64,000 nucleotides of DNA from Psychrobacillus sp032154225 (lineage in GTDB: Bacteria; Bacillota; Bacilli; Bacillales_A; Planococcaceae). Where the stretch lies: contig NZ_JALDYF010000014.1 in assembly GCF_032154225.1 (NCBI RefSeq), positions 1-64,000 on the forward strand, given 5' to 3'. Within the stretch, counting starts at the first letter, position 1. The number at the start of each line of letters is the position of its first letter. The notes under the pieces are model-generated. The model made no database searches, was not told where the DNA came from, and saw only the letters and a list, made by a program, of their open reading frames with translations. The position numbers and the translations under genes were made by a program. This document shows, piece by piece, positions 1 through 8,996 of this stretch.

Positions 1-445
1 TCTTCATACTTTTCCAATTTACCATATACATTTCCGCGATTATTATATGCAGATGTATATGCGGGATTTATTTCGATGGCTTTTGTATAATCAGCTACTG
101 CTTCTTCGTATTTTTCTAAGTTTTTATTGGCTATTCCTCGATTATTATATGCAGATGCATATTCGGGATTTATTTCGATGGCTTTTGTATAATCAGCTAT
201 GGCTTCTTCATATTTATCCAAATTACCATATGCACTTCCGCGATTATTATATGCTAAAGCATATTCGGGATTTATTTCGATGGCTTTTGTATAATCAGCT
301 ATGGCTTCTTCATATTTTTTAAAGTTTTGATTGGCTATTCCTCGATTATTATATGCTAAAGCATATTCAGGATTTATTTCGATGGCTTTTGTATAGTTTG
401 CGATTATTGCGTCATTTCGTTGAAGTTTACTATTTAACAATGCCA
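1..445. repeat. 102-bp tandem repeats encoding TPR units
   Basis: The 14-mer CGATTATTATATGC starts at 37, 139, 241 and 343, exactly 102 bp apart, and each unit carries nearly the same flanking text. Each copy encodes one 34-residue TPR. DNA-level identity this high points to recent unequal duplication; more units probably lie left of the window. Confidence 0.9.
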
Positions 446-2177
446 AAATGAAATAAAGTGTAGAATCAATTACATCCTTTTCGACTGCGTCCTTTTCGAC
501 TATCTTTAGTGCCTCAAGAGCATCTTCGTATTCTTTTAATTCGTAATAAATTTTGAATCTTAAATAATATAGTTCTGAGTAGTCCCTACCTTCGTCTATT
601 AACTCTTCTATTCTTTTCAATGCATTTTGATGTTCTTTATTAACAATCATCAGTTCAATTTCTTTTATTATGGTTTTCAATTTAAATTCATTTTCTTCAT
701 CACCGATAATATCAACCATACCATCTTCAGATATGACAATTATTACACTCTTATTTTTTAATTCATCTAAGTTTTGGTATCTTATAGCTGAATTATATCT
801 GGCTCCTCTAGAATTATTTCCTTTTTCCGCTACTGCTTTTCCATCTAAAATCATCCCTATTGCATAACAATTACTTGTTATATCTAAATAGATTGCCCCA
901 TCAATACCCGTTAACCTATTAATCAGTGTAACTATTTCATTTTTTAATCGTTTTTGTGAAAAATTCAAAGTATCTATTTGAATACCTTGACCAGACAACC
1001 GTTTAATTTCTTCTTGCGCAATCTCGGGTTCTGTAACAACTACCATGGTCCCCTTCTTCTGATCAGCAGCTGTTTTTACAATTTCAATTATATTTTGCAC
1101 AAAAGAGGTTGACACCTGTGGTTCTATCTCTTTCTTTATAAAATAATTATTAAAGGTTTTTCTTAATAATCGTTTTAATTTTTTTTCTGGAAATTCACTA
1201 TCCATTAAGAACAAATTTTTATGCTTAAATCCAATAATCATTCTTTGTTTATAAGACCATCTTAAATCTTCAACCTCTTTAGATGCTGAGGTTATAGATT
1301 CATGAACAAATTCAAGTGAGCTAATCTTATAATTCCAAGCACTTAGAAAATCTATTATTATAATTCTTTCTTCAATTTTACTTCGTTTTGCATCACTATA
1401 ATTTTTCAATCTACCTAAACCATAAATTAGTTTATGGTCTCCTATTACAAAAATGCCTTCCCCTGAAAGCTCCAGCAATTTCCTTACTTTTCCGTATGAT
1501 GAATAAGAAATAGGTGTGTGTAGTTTAACAATAAAATTAATATACGCCTCTTTATAATCTTCATCAATTATAATTAATTTTGCATTAACCTTTGCTCCCT
1601 CATAGTTCAGAGTGGATACTATATCAAGATGCTTAAGTGATAAAAAGTTTTCAATACCTTCATTTTTATCACCTGTATAAATATCTAATACCAATTCTTC
1701 AAAAAACTTATTAACTACATATGTTAATTGAAGACTTATATCTTCAGACTTCATTTCTTCTATTTTATATATTATTTGTGCTAAATCAGTAGTTTCTTTC
1801 GAATCTATCTTTTCTAAAATAGTGTCCAATAAGAAATTTATTATAGAATACTTCTTTTTTGAACCTAAATTGGAATAATTAATTACATTCTCCGAAAAGC
1901 CATGAAAATTAATAAGAATACATATTTTTTCTGATTGTACTTCTAGACTGTTGTTATAAACTAGAGTTGTATTAACATCACTATCCTCTGTAACTGAACT
2001 TTTTTCCTCCTCTGAGAAAAAACCTTGCTTCTCTCCTCTATCGTTTTTAATTGGTTGACTTAGCTTATCCTCTTCATTGAATACTTCTACATTTAATTCA
2101 ACAGTTGCATCTATCTCTTTAACATATCGCGTTATTAAACCTTCAAATTCTAATTTAAATTTATTTAACCTATCCAT
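1..2177 (-). CDS. DAC-domain (diadenylate cyclase-like) protein with TPR tail, 3' end outside window
   Basis: The frame is open from an ATG at 2177, preceded by a strong GGGAGG site, to the left edge without a stop (about 725 codons), so the gene is partial. Residues ~1-370 form an N-terminal part I do not recognise. Residues ~380-490 resemble the DisA_N/DAC fold: a DGA motif at 426-428 in 'GIDGAIYLDI', then 'SRGARYNSAIRY', where DisA and CdaA have the RHR motif (here R460-Y-N). From ~566 on there are TPR units of the type 'AIEINPEYALAYNNRG', at least four in tandem, repeated at DNA level every 102 bp. Known DAC enzymes join two ATP into c-di-AMP; the altered RHR leaves activity or product open. 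No signal peptide is seen. A signalling or conflict-system role is inference. Confidence 0.72.
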   Translation of the reverse strand, partial: MDRLNKFKLEFEGLITRYVKEIDATVELNVEVFNEEDKLSQPIKNDRGEKQGFFSEEEKSSVTEDSDVNTTLVYNNSLEVQSEKICILINFHGFSENVINYSNLGSKKKYSIINFLLDTILEKIDSKETTDLAQIIYKIEEMKSEDISLQLTYVVNKFFEELVLDIYTGDKNEGIENFLSLKHLDIVSTLNYEGAKVNAKLIIIDEDYKEAYINFIVKLHTPISYSSYGKVRKLLELSGEGIFVIGDHKLIYGLGRLKNYSDAKRSKIEERIIIIDFLSAWNYKISSLEFVHESITSASKEVEDLRWSYKQRMIIGFKHKNLFLMDSEFPEKKLKRLLRKTFNNYFIKKEIEPQVSTSFVQNIIEIVKTAADQKKGTMVVVTEPEIAQEEIKRLSGQGIQIDTLNFSQKRLKNEIVTLINRLTGIDGAIYLDITSNCYAIGMILDGKAVAEKGNNSRGARYNSAIRYQNLDELKNKSVIIVISEDGMVDIIGDEENEFKLKTIIKEIELMIVNKEHQNALKRIEELIDEGRDYSELYYLRFKIYYELKEYEDALEALKIVEKDAVEKDVIDSTLYFILALLNSKLQRNDAIIANYTKAIEINPEYALAYNNRGIANQNFKKYEEAIADYTKAIEINPEYALAYNNRGSAYGNLDKYEEAIADYTKAIEINPEYASAYNNRGIANKNLEKYEEAVADYTKAIEINPAYTSAYNNRGNVYGKLEKYE

Positions 2178-2224
2178 CAAACAAACCTCCCAAAATTAAA
2201 ACACTGGCATTAATTATATTTCAT

Positions 2225-2522
2225 AAAAACTAAATTACTCCCACCTACACGGTATAAACCACCGTGTTGACCTTCGGACTGGTAAACATGGTATTCATCG
2301 CCTTTTTTTAAACATACGAACAGTAGACAATGAACCGTCACTTTCTATTTTTACAAGTGGTACATCTTCTAATATCGTTACTCTTCCGATTTGTCCAACT
2401 ATTAATACAGTTTTACCACAACTGCATCTGCTGCAAATGGATTTTAAACAGCAATCCCTTAGTGTGAGTACAGTGAGTAGACTTACTTTTATTAATTTCG
2501 ATAGCAGCTTTATATCCTCCAA
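2225..2522 (-). pseudogene. Decayed secreted SH3-like/excalibur-type protein fragment
   Basis: One frame reads '...GQIGRVTILEDVPLVKIES' and 'DGSLSTVRMFKK', then a shifted frame reads 'KKGDEYHVYQSEGQHGGLYR'. This matches the N-terminal half of the two prophage secreted proteins (start 27266: 'GQIGKATILADTTLVKLES', then a K-K-G-E-E-Y-R-V-Y stretch; and start 30286). The signal-peptide region is also scrambled, with a likely 'FAADA' remnant in another frame. The rest of the gene is missing. It is a remnant of the same family outside the prophage, so the host lineage carried this family independently or kept it after an older phage left. Confidence 0.7.
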
Positions 2523-2703
2523 AAGTATACTTAATTCATCGCACTGAAGTATTGGTTATTAAAGGATGTATTTCTATAAAATATAATAAATACTTTACAA
2601 AGCGATTACAATAATATCCTTGTGGCACAAACAATTCCGAATTGTTTGCCTCACGGCGACAGTTTTGAATTTCTTACTGGGACATAATATTGTTCAAATA
2701 CGT

Positions 2704-3218
2704 TTAAAAGTTCATAAAATTAATAGTATTGTTTCTTCGCCTATAGTTCTTGTTATTCCTCTTATTTGTTGATCTTTTTTGTTTTTTATTAACATTTAAT
2801 ACTTCTGATATCCTACCTACTGCAATAAACAAAGACGAAAGAACAAATAAACCATAATGGATTTTATTAGTAATAGATTCTTACTCTCTAATAAATCCAT
2901 TGTCAAATACTGGACCATGAAGATAATTTGTTAAACTAAAATAATCATTATTCAAGTCATCAATATCTCCATTGATTAAATAGTCTTTTTTATCCCCTTC
3001 ATATAGCCATAGAATTTTTAGTTTCTCCTCTAGCATCAAGAACTCACTACCTCTTTCCATTTCTTCGGTACTGTTAAAATACTGGTCCATATTAATGATA
3101 CAACTAATAATAAATATCCAAAAATTTCAATGTTACGCGCTATTGTCTTATCCGACTTTATAACCATTAATAAGATAAAAAAAATACCAGTTGAAATGGC
3201 TAGAAGTAAAATAAACAT
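2704..3218 (-). pseudogene. Decayed small membrane protein gene(s)
   Basis: From an ATG at 3218 a 60-residue frame encodes two hydrophobic segments ('FILLLAISTGIFFILLMVI', 'IFGYLLLVVSLIWTSIL') and ends at 3036. An overlapping frame starting at 3090 continues with 'SEFLMLEEKLKILWLYEGDK' to a TAA at 2881, and that same frame stays open past the stop to 2704 with another hydrophobic segment ('YGLFVLSSLFIAVG') and a basic tail. The picture fits one gene broken by a frameshift and a nonsense codon, but two small overlapping genes are possible. No family recognised. Confidence 0.35.
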
Positions 3219-3408
3219 TTAAATCATCACTTTCAAAATCCAATACCTCCAAAAATATGTATATATAATATTATCGCATAAAATATACTTTTGCAGTTGC
3301 TCTTATTATTATAAAAACTAGTATTCTACTAAATATAAAAAGCTAGCTTACACAACGTTTTCTAGTCTTCCATAAAAAGAGCACCCGGATGGACGTTCTC
3401 AATAAATT

Positions 3409-3807
3409 TCACCAATATATTACGATATGAAACTTGTCCTCTTCACTTCCTAAAAACATGCATTTAATACTTCCATCTGCATAACCTGGGGTGTTAACGT
3501 GTAGTTCTTGATAAGTAGCAACAGAATACATGTAGAATACATCCCGTGTAAACTCACCTTTGTTATTTAGAAAAGGGAAATAATCAATTTTCTTGTGAGC
3601 AATAACTGGTTTACTTCCTTTACCTATTCCTAACCGAACAATCTGACTGTAGCGTTCCACAGCATTAAGCCATCCTGGTACAAATGTAGTTTTCCCTTAC
3701 CTCCCGTCTATTACCTCTTTCGAAAGCCAATCAAAATCATTCTGCAAAGCTTTCCAATTTGTGCTGCCTGATTGAGCTTGAGTACTTGTCTTGTAGTTTA
3801 ACTTCAT
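3409..3807 (-). pseudogene. Small unknown protein interrupted by an in-frame TAA
   Basis: An ATG at 3807 opens 'MKLNYKTSTQAQSGSTNWKA', hits a TAA after codon 36, and the same frame continues for about 96 residues ('GKTTFVPGWLNAVERYSQIV' onward to '...EEDKFHIVIYW'). The start overlaps by ATGA the end of another short frame (stop 3804) whose last residues read 'FRHMDTFNTQGKSKDLGN', possibly the C-terminus of a lost secreted protein. The pairing of a C-terminal fragment with a small downstream gene recalls toxin-immunity modules, but no domain was recognised. Probably inactive debris. Confidence 0.45.
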
Positions 3808-3936
3808 TTTTTAAAATCCTTTGTTTTCACAACGGTATCATTACCTAAATCTTTTGATTTACCCTGCGTATTAAAGGTGTCCATATGTCTAAAATAGAAG
3901 CCTAATATTACATTTTTACTATTTAAGAATACTTAA

Positions 3937-3965
3937 AAGACTTACCTTATTAGGGCAAGTCTTTT
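3937..3965 (-). terminator. Terminator after M48 protease gene
   Basis: Inverted repeat with arms AAGACTT / AAGTCTT about 20 bp downstream of the protease stop codon, followed by T-rich DNA on the minus strand (and on the plus strand). Confidence 0.6.
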
Positions 3966-3982
3966 ACATTGTCACGGATATC

Positions 3983-5254
3983 TTACTCTTTTGTTTCTAT
4001 TTCATTAGCAACTTTATTTATCCTTTCTAACATGGGCGGATGAGAATAGCGAAACCATTTTACGAGCAGTGGAGGATTCACTTCACTTAATCCTGCCTTC
4101 GTAAGTTCTTGAAAAGTACTTACTGCAGCATCTCGGTCAGCGACTAACTCTATTGCATACTGGTCTGCTCTCGTTTCTTGATACCTAGAAATGTAATTAG
4201 AAAGTGGGCTTGATACAAACAATAAAAAAGAAGTTATTAGCAAAAATAACGGTAGTGAATGGATAGCGTTTAGTCGTTTTATTTTTAATACACGGCCGTA
4301 ACGGGTGATGACCCAAGGCATTAGTTTCGCTGTTAACCAAAGGCCAACAAGCGTAGTTAGGATATAACCAGCTATTCCGAAATATATATGTTTCTCTACA
4401 TAATGCCCCATTTCATGAGCCATAATGAAGAGAATTTCATTTTCTGATAAGCGATTTAAAGTAGTGTCCCATAATACAATCCTTGCATTACTCCCAATCC
4501 CCGTCACATAAGCATTTAGCGCATTTGTCTTTTCCGCCATATTCACTTCATACACATGCTCTGTTGGAATATTCGCTTGCTCAGCAAGCGTTAGAATTTC
4601 CGTCTCTAGTTCTTTATTTGTTAACGGATAGAAATCATTATACAATGGGTCGATGACTACCGGCTGGATAAACATAAGAAAAATGGAGAATGGGATCATT
4701 AATAACCAAGCATTTAGCCACCATTTCTTCGGGCTTTTATTGATAAGCCAATAAAGAACGGTAACAATTACTACAGTCGTTCCAAAGCTAACCCAAAATT
4801 CAATGACATTATCTCGCATCCAAGAATTAAATGCCTGGTTACTAATTCCATATTTTTTACTTAAAGAATATCTATAATAGTCTAATGGGAATAATAGGAA
4901 AAATATAAAAAGTGATAGTAAAAATAAATACACGGCATTTTGCAAAATGGACCATTTTTTTCGCAACGGCATCCATCGTTCAAACGCTTGAGAAAGGCCG
5001 GTAATTAGTATAAATAAATAGACAAGCCATTCAAACGGTGTTGCTACAAAAAAGAGGAAGTTCCTTATTTTTGAATACTCCTCACTCAAGTACAATTCTC
5101 GCTCAGACATAAAAAGCTGCGGATCTGCAACAGTCCCTTTCAAAGCATTTGGTATCCCCCCACTCCCACTGTGGAAGATATAAACATACATCAGCAAAGC
5201 GTACACTCCAAACATTAAAAGAGCTGTAATTACCCATTTTTTCGCCAATTGCAC
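3983..5254 (-). CDS. M48 family (Ste24-like) membrane zinc metalloprotease
   Basis: 423 residues with several membrane segments (around 10-30, 65-85, 105-122, 155-170, 180-200, 290-312, 335-350). The zinc site HEMGH lies at 280-284 and the third-ligand motif ETRAD at 360-364, as in Ste24/HtpX-like M48 proteases, with a long N-terminal membrane domain as in B. subtilis YhfN. Such enzymes cleave membrane-associated peptides or damaged membrane proteins; the substrate here is unknown. It stands alone between two terminators. Confidence 0.85.
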   Translation of the reverse strand: MQLAKKWVITALLMFGVYALLMYVYIFHSGSGGIPNALKGTVADPQLFMSERELYLSEEYSKIRNFLFFVATPFEWLVYLFILITGLSQAFERWMPLRKKWSILQNAVYLFLLSLFIFFLLFPLDYYRYSLSKKYGISNQAFNSWMRDNVIEFWVSFGTTVVIVTVLYWLINKSPKKWWLNAWLLMIPFSIFLMFIQPVVIDPLYNDFYPLTNKELETEILTLAEQANIPTEHVYEVNMAEKTNALNAYVTGIGSNARIVLWDTTLNRLSENEILFIMAHEMGHYVEKHIYFGIAGYILTTLVGLWLTAKLMPWVITRYGRVLKIKRLNAIHSLPLFLLITSFLLFVSSPLSNYISRYQETRADQYAIELVADRDAAVSTFQELTKAGLSEVNPPLLVKWFRYSHPPMLERINKVANEIETKE

Positions 5255-5349
5255 GTCTCCTCATTTCATTCTCTCTTATATAAAGTGTAATCAAAAAAGA
5301 AATAGATAGAACCATTTTTTTCAATATACATTATCTTTTAGTTGCAACC

Positions 5350-5403
5350 CTCCAAACAAAAAAACAGCTTGTAAGCGACAATACGTCACTTACAAGCTGT
5401 TTT
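5350..5403 (-). terminator. Terminator of the accB-accC-yqhY unit
   Basis: Long hairpin with arms AAACAGCTTGTAAG / CTTACAAGCTGTTT directly after the yqhY stop, with a T-run on the minus strand. Ends the acc operon. Confidence 0.85.
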
Positions 5404-5404
5404 A

Positions 5405-5800
5405 TTATTCCCCTGCCGTTTCGAATTGAACACCAGTTATATGAACATTTACTTCTTTTGGTACTAAGCTTGTCATGTTTTCGATTGCTTGACGGATTTG
5501 TGATTGTACTTCTCTAGCAACAGTTGGTACGGAAGCTCCGTATTTTACTAGGCAATATACATCGATAAACAAACCATCTTTTGTAATTTCTGTTTTGATA
5601 CCTTTGCCATGCACTTTTTTCCCTAATCGCTCCACAACACCAGCAGCAAAGTTACCTCTTGTACCAGCGATACCTTCTACTTCCGTTGTTGCAATACCTG
5701 CGATTACAGTAATAACCTCAGGTGCAATTTCGATTGTCCCTAGGTATTCTTTTCCTTCAGGAGTCATTTGAACAAATTTTTGCTCGTTTGTTTCAGACAT
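5405..5800 (-). CDS. yqhY: Asp23/Gls24 family envelope stress protein YqhY
   Basis: 131 residues of the Asp23/Gls24 family, with the conserved 'GTIEIAPEVITVIAGIATTE' opening. In Bacillus yqhY lies directly after accB-accC, as here (15 bp from accC), and its loss disturbs acetyl-CoA carboxylase regulation. Start chosen at the ATG behind AAAAGGAGCG. Likely co-transcribed with accBC. Confidence 0.92.
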   Translation of the reverse strand: MSETNEQKFVQMTPEGKEYLGTIEIAPEVITVIAGIATTEVEGIAGTRGNFAAGVVERLGKKVHGKGIKTEITKDGLFIDVYCLVKYGASVPTVAREVQSQIRQAIENMTSLVPKEVNVHITGVQFETAGE

Positions 5801-5815
5801 ATTTTTTCGCTCCTT

Positions 5816-7165
5816 TTATGAATTGATTACATCATATTTTTCAAGAAATTTCGTATCAAAATCTCCTGAAATAAATACTTCATGGTTCATTAATTTTTCA
5901 TGGAATGAAACAGTTGTTTCCACACCATCAATAACGAATTCGCTAAGTGCACGTCTCATCCTCGCAATAGCTTCTTCTCGTGTATCACCGAACGTAATTA
6001 GTTTTGCGACCATTGAATCGTAAAATGGTGGAATACTATACCCTGGGTACATTGCTGAGTCCACACGAACACCATAGCCACCTGGAGCTAAGTACATTTC
6101 TACTTTACCTGGTGATGGCATAAAGTTTTTCACCGGGTTTTCAGCGTTAATACGGCATTCAATTGCCCAACCTTTTATCTTAATATCTTCTTGTTTAAAA
6201 GGTAATCTTTGACCTGCAGCAATTTTTAATTGTTGTTGGATCAAATCGATGCCCGTAACCATTTCAGTTACTGGATGCTCTACTTGAATACGTGTATTCA
6301 TTTCCATGAAATAGAACTTTTGATTGATATGATCAAAAATAAATTCTACAGTACCTGCGCTCTTATAGTTTACAGCTAGTGCTGCTTTTACAGCTGCATC
6401 TCCCATTGCAGTACGAATCTCTTCTGAAAGAGCAGGTGAAGGAGCTTCTTCTACTAGCTTTTGCATTCTACGTTGAATCGAGCAATCACGCTCACCTAAG
6501 TGAACAGCGTTACCGTGTCCGTCTGCTAGTACTTGAATTTCTACATGTCTAAATTCTTCAATAAACTTCTCTAAGTAAACGCCAGGATTTCCAAATGCTG
6601 CGGCTGCTTCTTTTTGTGTAATTTGAATCCCTTTGACAAGTTCTTCTTCATCTCTTGCAACACGAATCCCTTTACCACCGCCACCAGCAGTCGCTTTAAT
6701 AATAACTGGGAATCCTATTTCAAGTGCAATTTTCAAACCTTCTGTTGCATCTGCAACAATGCCAACAGAACCAGGTACAACTGGAACTCCAGCTTTTCTC
6801 ATTGTTTCTCTCGCCACGTCTTTTGTACCCATGCTAGAAATCGCAGAAGACGATGGTCCGATAAATTCAATTGCACACTCCTCACAAAGCTCGGCAAAAC
6901 TAGCATTTTCCGCTAAAAATCCGTAACCTGGGTGAATGCCATCACATCCAGTAAGCTTTGCAACACTAATAATATTAGAAAAATTTAAGTATGAGTCCTT
7001 TGATAATCTTGGTCCAATACAATATGCCTCATCAGCAATTTGTACATGAAGTGCTTCACGATCAGCTTCTGAATAGACAGCTACCGTTTCGATATTTAAT
7101 TCTTTACACGCACGAATAATACGTACTGCGATTTCACCGCGGTTTGCTATTAATACTTTTTTCAT
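5816..7165 (-). CDS. accC: Acetyl-CoA carboxylase, biotin carboxylase subunit
   Basis: Biotin carboxylase charges the biotin on AccB with bicarbonate and ATP, the first half of malonyl-CoA synthesis. The protein begins 'MKKVLIANRGEIAVRIIRAC'. The ATP-grasp glycine loop 'ATAGGGGKGIRVARDEEE' and the 'FMEMNTRIQVEHPVTEMVTG' active-site segment are intact; 449 residues is the normal size. An upstream in-frame extension exists to 7222, but the ATG at 7165 sits behind AAAGGAGCG and matches the family start. It is 16 bp downstream of accB. Confidence 0.96.
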   Translation of the reverse strand: MKKVLIANRGEIAVRIIRACKELNIETVAVYSEADREALHVQIADEAYCIGPRLSKDSYLNFSNIISVAKLTGCDGIHPGYGFLAENASFAELCEECAIEFIGPSSSAISSMGTKDVARETMRKAGVPVVPGSVGIVADATEGLKIALEIGFPVIIKATAGGGGKGIRVARDEEELVKGIQITQKEAAAAFGNPGVYLEKFIEEFRHVEIQVLADGHGNAVHLGERDCSIQRRMQKLVEEAPSPALSEEIRTAMGDAAVKAALAVNYKSAGTVEFIFDHINQKFYFMEMNTRIQVEHPVTEMVTGIDLIQQQLKIAAGQRLPFKQEDIKIKGWAIECRINAENPVKNFMPSPGKVEMYLAPGGYGVRVDSAMYPGYSIPPFYDSMVAKLITFGDTREEAIARMRRALSEFVIDGVETTVSFHEKLMNHEVFISGDFDTKFLEKYDVINS

Positions 7166-7181
7166 AAACCTCGCTCCTTTC

Positions 7182-7679
7182 TTAGTTTCCTTTAACAAGG
7201 AACAGAGGTTGACCATACTCAACTAATTGTCCGTCTTTAACAAGAATTTCGACGATTTCACCGGTAACTTCTGCTTCAATTTCATTGAATAGTTTCATCG
7301 CTTCTACGATACAAACGATTGAATCTGCTGTTACTTTGCTTCCTACTTGAACATAAGCTGCCACATCTGGTGAAGAAGATTGGTAGAACGTTCCAACCAT
7401 CGGAGAAGTAATTTTATGTAAAGAACTATCTACCACCGCTTCTGATTGCGCAACAACTTCCTCTGCTTGTACGGCTACAGCAGGCACTTGTTTTACTTCT
7501 ACACTTTTCGGTTCTTCTATTAATAATGGAGGAGCTTCCACACGTTTCTCTACAGAAGAAACAGATCCACTATGATTTTTTTTCAATTTAATTTTCGTTC
7601 CTTCAGACTCGTACGAAAATTCATCTAAACTAGATTGATCAATTAATTTTATAATTTCTCTTATTTCTTGTATTTTCAT
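7182..7679 (-). CDS. accB: Acetyl-CoA carboxylase biotin carboxyl carrier protein
   Basis: 165 residues from the ATG at 7679 (behind GGGAGATAT), starting 'MKIQEIREIIKLIDQSSLDE'. The C-terminal biotinyl domain carries 'VCIVEAMKLFNEIEAEVTGE', with Lys129 as the biotin site. A proline/valine-rich linker lies between residues ~45 and 85. First gene of the accB-accC-yqhY unit; the frame extends upstream to 7802, but that stretch covers a terminator and is not coding. Confidence 0.96.
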   Translation of the reverse strand: MKIQEIREIIKLIDQSSLDEFSYESEGTKIKLKKNHSGSVSSVEKRVEAPPLLIEEPKSVEVKQVPAVAVQAEEVVAQSEAVVDSSLHKITSPMVGTFYQSSSPDVAAYVQVGSKVTADSIVCIVEAMKLFNEIEAEVTGEIVEILVKDGQLVEYGQPLFLVKGN

Positions 7680-7783
7680 GTTACATATCTCCCTTTGTGT
7701 ATATAAAATACTTACCCTTATCATTTTAGACTTTTTCAGTGCATTTTGAAATAGATTTGAAGCAAATCTTCCGAAATAATAAA

Positions 7784-7810
7784 AAAAGTGCCGATTCGGC
7801 ACTTTTTAGT
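7784..7810 (-). terminator. Terminator after spoIIIAH
   Basis: Perfect hairpin GTGCCGATTCGGCAC flanked by A- and T-runs on both sides; separates spoIIIA from accB and may work both ways. Confidence 0.85.
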
Positions 7811-7822
7811 CAGTCAATAGTA

Positions 7823-8359
7823 CTATTGTTGTCCAGTGAATTTTACACTTACATCATATGCTTTTGGCCATTCTTGCTTAACAGCGTAAATAATTTCATT
7901 TGCTTGTTGAGCAGATAACTCACTTGCTACTACATCAATCTGTACTTTAGTATCATCAATTCGAACAAACGCATCATCATATCCAATTGATTTGATAATA
8001 AGCTCCAACATTCCTTCCGCAGAATCTACATTTGTCAATTCTTGAATTTGTGCGAAGTAATCTGCTTTTTCATCTGCAGTAAAATCATTTGTACCGACTT
8101 TTGTCGTCAACTGCTCACGAAGCAAGCTGCGTTTATTTTCAACTTCCATTCTCATTTCTTCAAATGCATTATTTTCAGAAGCGAAGGATTTCTCGTTTGT
8201 AGCAGAAGTTTCCACTAGATCTACATTTTCTAATGTTTCATCCGAAAATAATTTGAGTCCATCAAAAGGAGATGGCTTATCAGACACATAAAAAACAGTA
8301 ATAACAGCTACTAAACTAATTAATGTTAAAAACCACACAGAACGTTTTTTTATATTCAT
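7823..8359 (-). CDS. spoIIIAH: Stage III sporulation protein AH
   Basis: 178 residues, N-terminal membrane anchor 'VWFLTLISLVAVITVFYVSD', acidic linker, and a C-terminal ring-building domain ('YDDAFVRIDDTKVQIDVVAS'). SpoIIIAH sits in the mother-cell membrane and binds SpoIIQ across the engulfment space to form the feeding channel. Start placed at the ATG at 8359, 4 bp past the spoIIIAG stop, with GGAGG inside the end of spoIIIAG. It looks intact, unlike the upstream part of the operon. Confidence 0.9.
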   Translation of the reverse strand: MNIKKRSVWFLTLISLVAVITVFYVSDKPSPFDGLKLFSDETLENVDLVETSATNEKSFASENNAFEEMRMEVENKRSLLREQLTTKVGTNDFTADEKADYFAQIQELTNVDSAEGMLELIIKSIGYDDAFVRIDDTKVQIDVVASELSAQQANEIIYAVKQEWPKAYDVSVKFTGQQ

Positions 8360-8363
8360 TTCA

Positions 8364-8786
8364 TCAATCCTCCAGTTCCATTTCTTCAATCACAATACGA
8401 TGTGGAGATATTTGCAAAACAGATGAAAGTGTCGTTACTAGTTTATTTTGTATGCGCCTATCTTTCGCCCCTTCCGCAACTACTAATATACCGATAAGTT
8501 CCTCCTTGTCCCCCTTGCTCTCACTTGTCCATTGGAAAAATGATACCTCGCTCTCCGTTGTTTCCTCAGAGCCATTACGATAATGAAAATAAACCTCTAC
8601 ACGTCCAACTCCACTTATTTTCTCCAAAACAGCCGCAAGCCCTTTTGGTGACTGCCCTTCTTGTTGAATAGGAACTGGATTTTGATCACTTTTCGTATTG
8701 ATTAGGCCCGAAAGAAGTAAACTTATGAACAGAACTGCTCCACCTATTACAACAAAACGAAACGTTGATTTTGATTTTTGCGTAAT
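8364..8786 (-). CDS. spoIIIAG: Stage III sporulation protein AG, non-standard start
   Basis: The frame encodes a membrane anchor ('FRFVVIGGAVLFISLLLSGL') then the ring-building domain starting 'LAAVLEKISGVGRVEVYFHY'. SpoIIIAG forms the large ring of the sporulation channel. No ATG, GTG or TTG lies before the anchor: the upstream in-frame stop at ~8793 is followed by AAC ACT ATT, with an AAGAAGGGTG site before the ATT at 8786, which I take as the probable start (140 residues). The only standard start, a TTG at 8627, would drop the anchor. Shorter than B. subtilis SpoIIIAG (229). Either a rare ATT start or an early frameshift. Confidence 0.65.
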   Translation of the reverse strand: MTQKSKSTFRFVVIGGAVLFISLLLSGLINTKSDQNPVPIQQEGQSPKGLAAVLEKISGVGRVEVYFHYRNGSEETTESEVSFFQWTSESKGDKEELIGILVVAEGAKDRRIQNKLVTTLSSVLQISPHRIVIEEMELED

Positions 8787-8841
8787 AGTGTTTCACCCTT
8801 CTTTTCATAATGGATATAATACTTTATGCACGAAAAACTAA

Positions 8842-8991
8842 TTATATGAAGAGATTCGAAACAATCCAAAATATAATCGCTATTTTTACGATAAATACCG
8901 TTCTCCCTTTCTCTTCTGGCCCTAGCAATATCGAAAATAGCTCCCCAATAACAACAATGAGTAGTATCCCATATATAATAGATTGTAAAAT
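8842..8991 (-). pseudogene. spoIIIAF: Stage III sporulation protein AF, truncated
   Basis: Between spoIIIAE and spoIIIAG only ~50 codons fit the SpoIIIAF N-terminus: two membrane segments ('SIIYGILLIVVIGELFSILL' and 'FIVKIAIIFWIVSNLFI') and then TAA at 8842. The usual protein is ~200 residues with a soluble ring-building domain, which is absent. No standard start is in frame; ATT at 8991 (with AAAGGA upstream) or ATA at 9000 would be needed. Position in the operon and the double membrane pattern are the grounds for the call. Confidence 0.55.
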
Positions 8992-8996
8992 TGAAC

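Noticed and set aside
1..445. CRISPR array
   Set aside because: The 102-bp repeats have no spacers and encode TPR units in one long frame.
47..867. Plus-strand frames opposite the DAC-TPR gene
   Set aside because: Shadow frames made by the tandem repeats and the long minus-strand gene.
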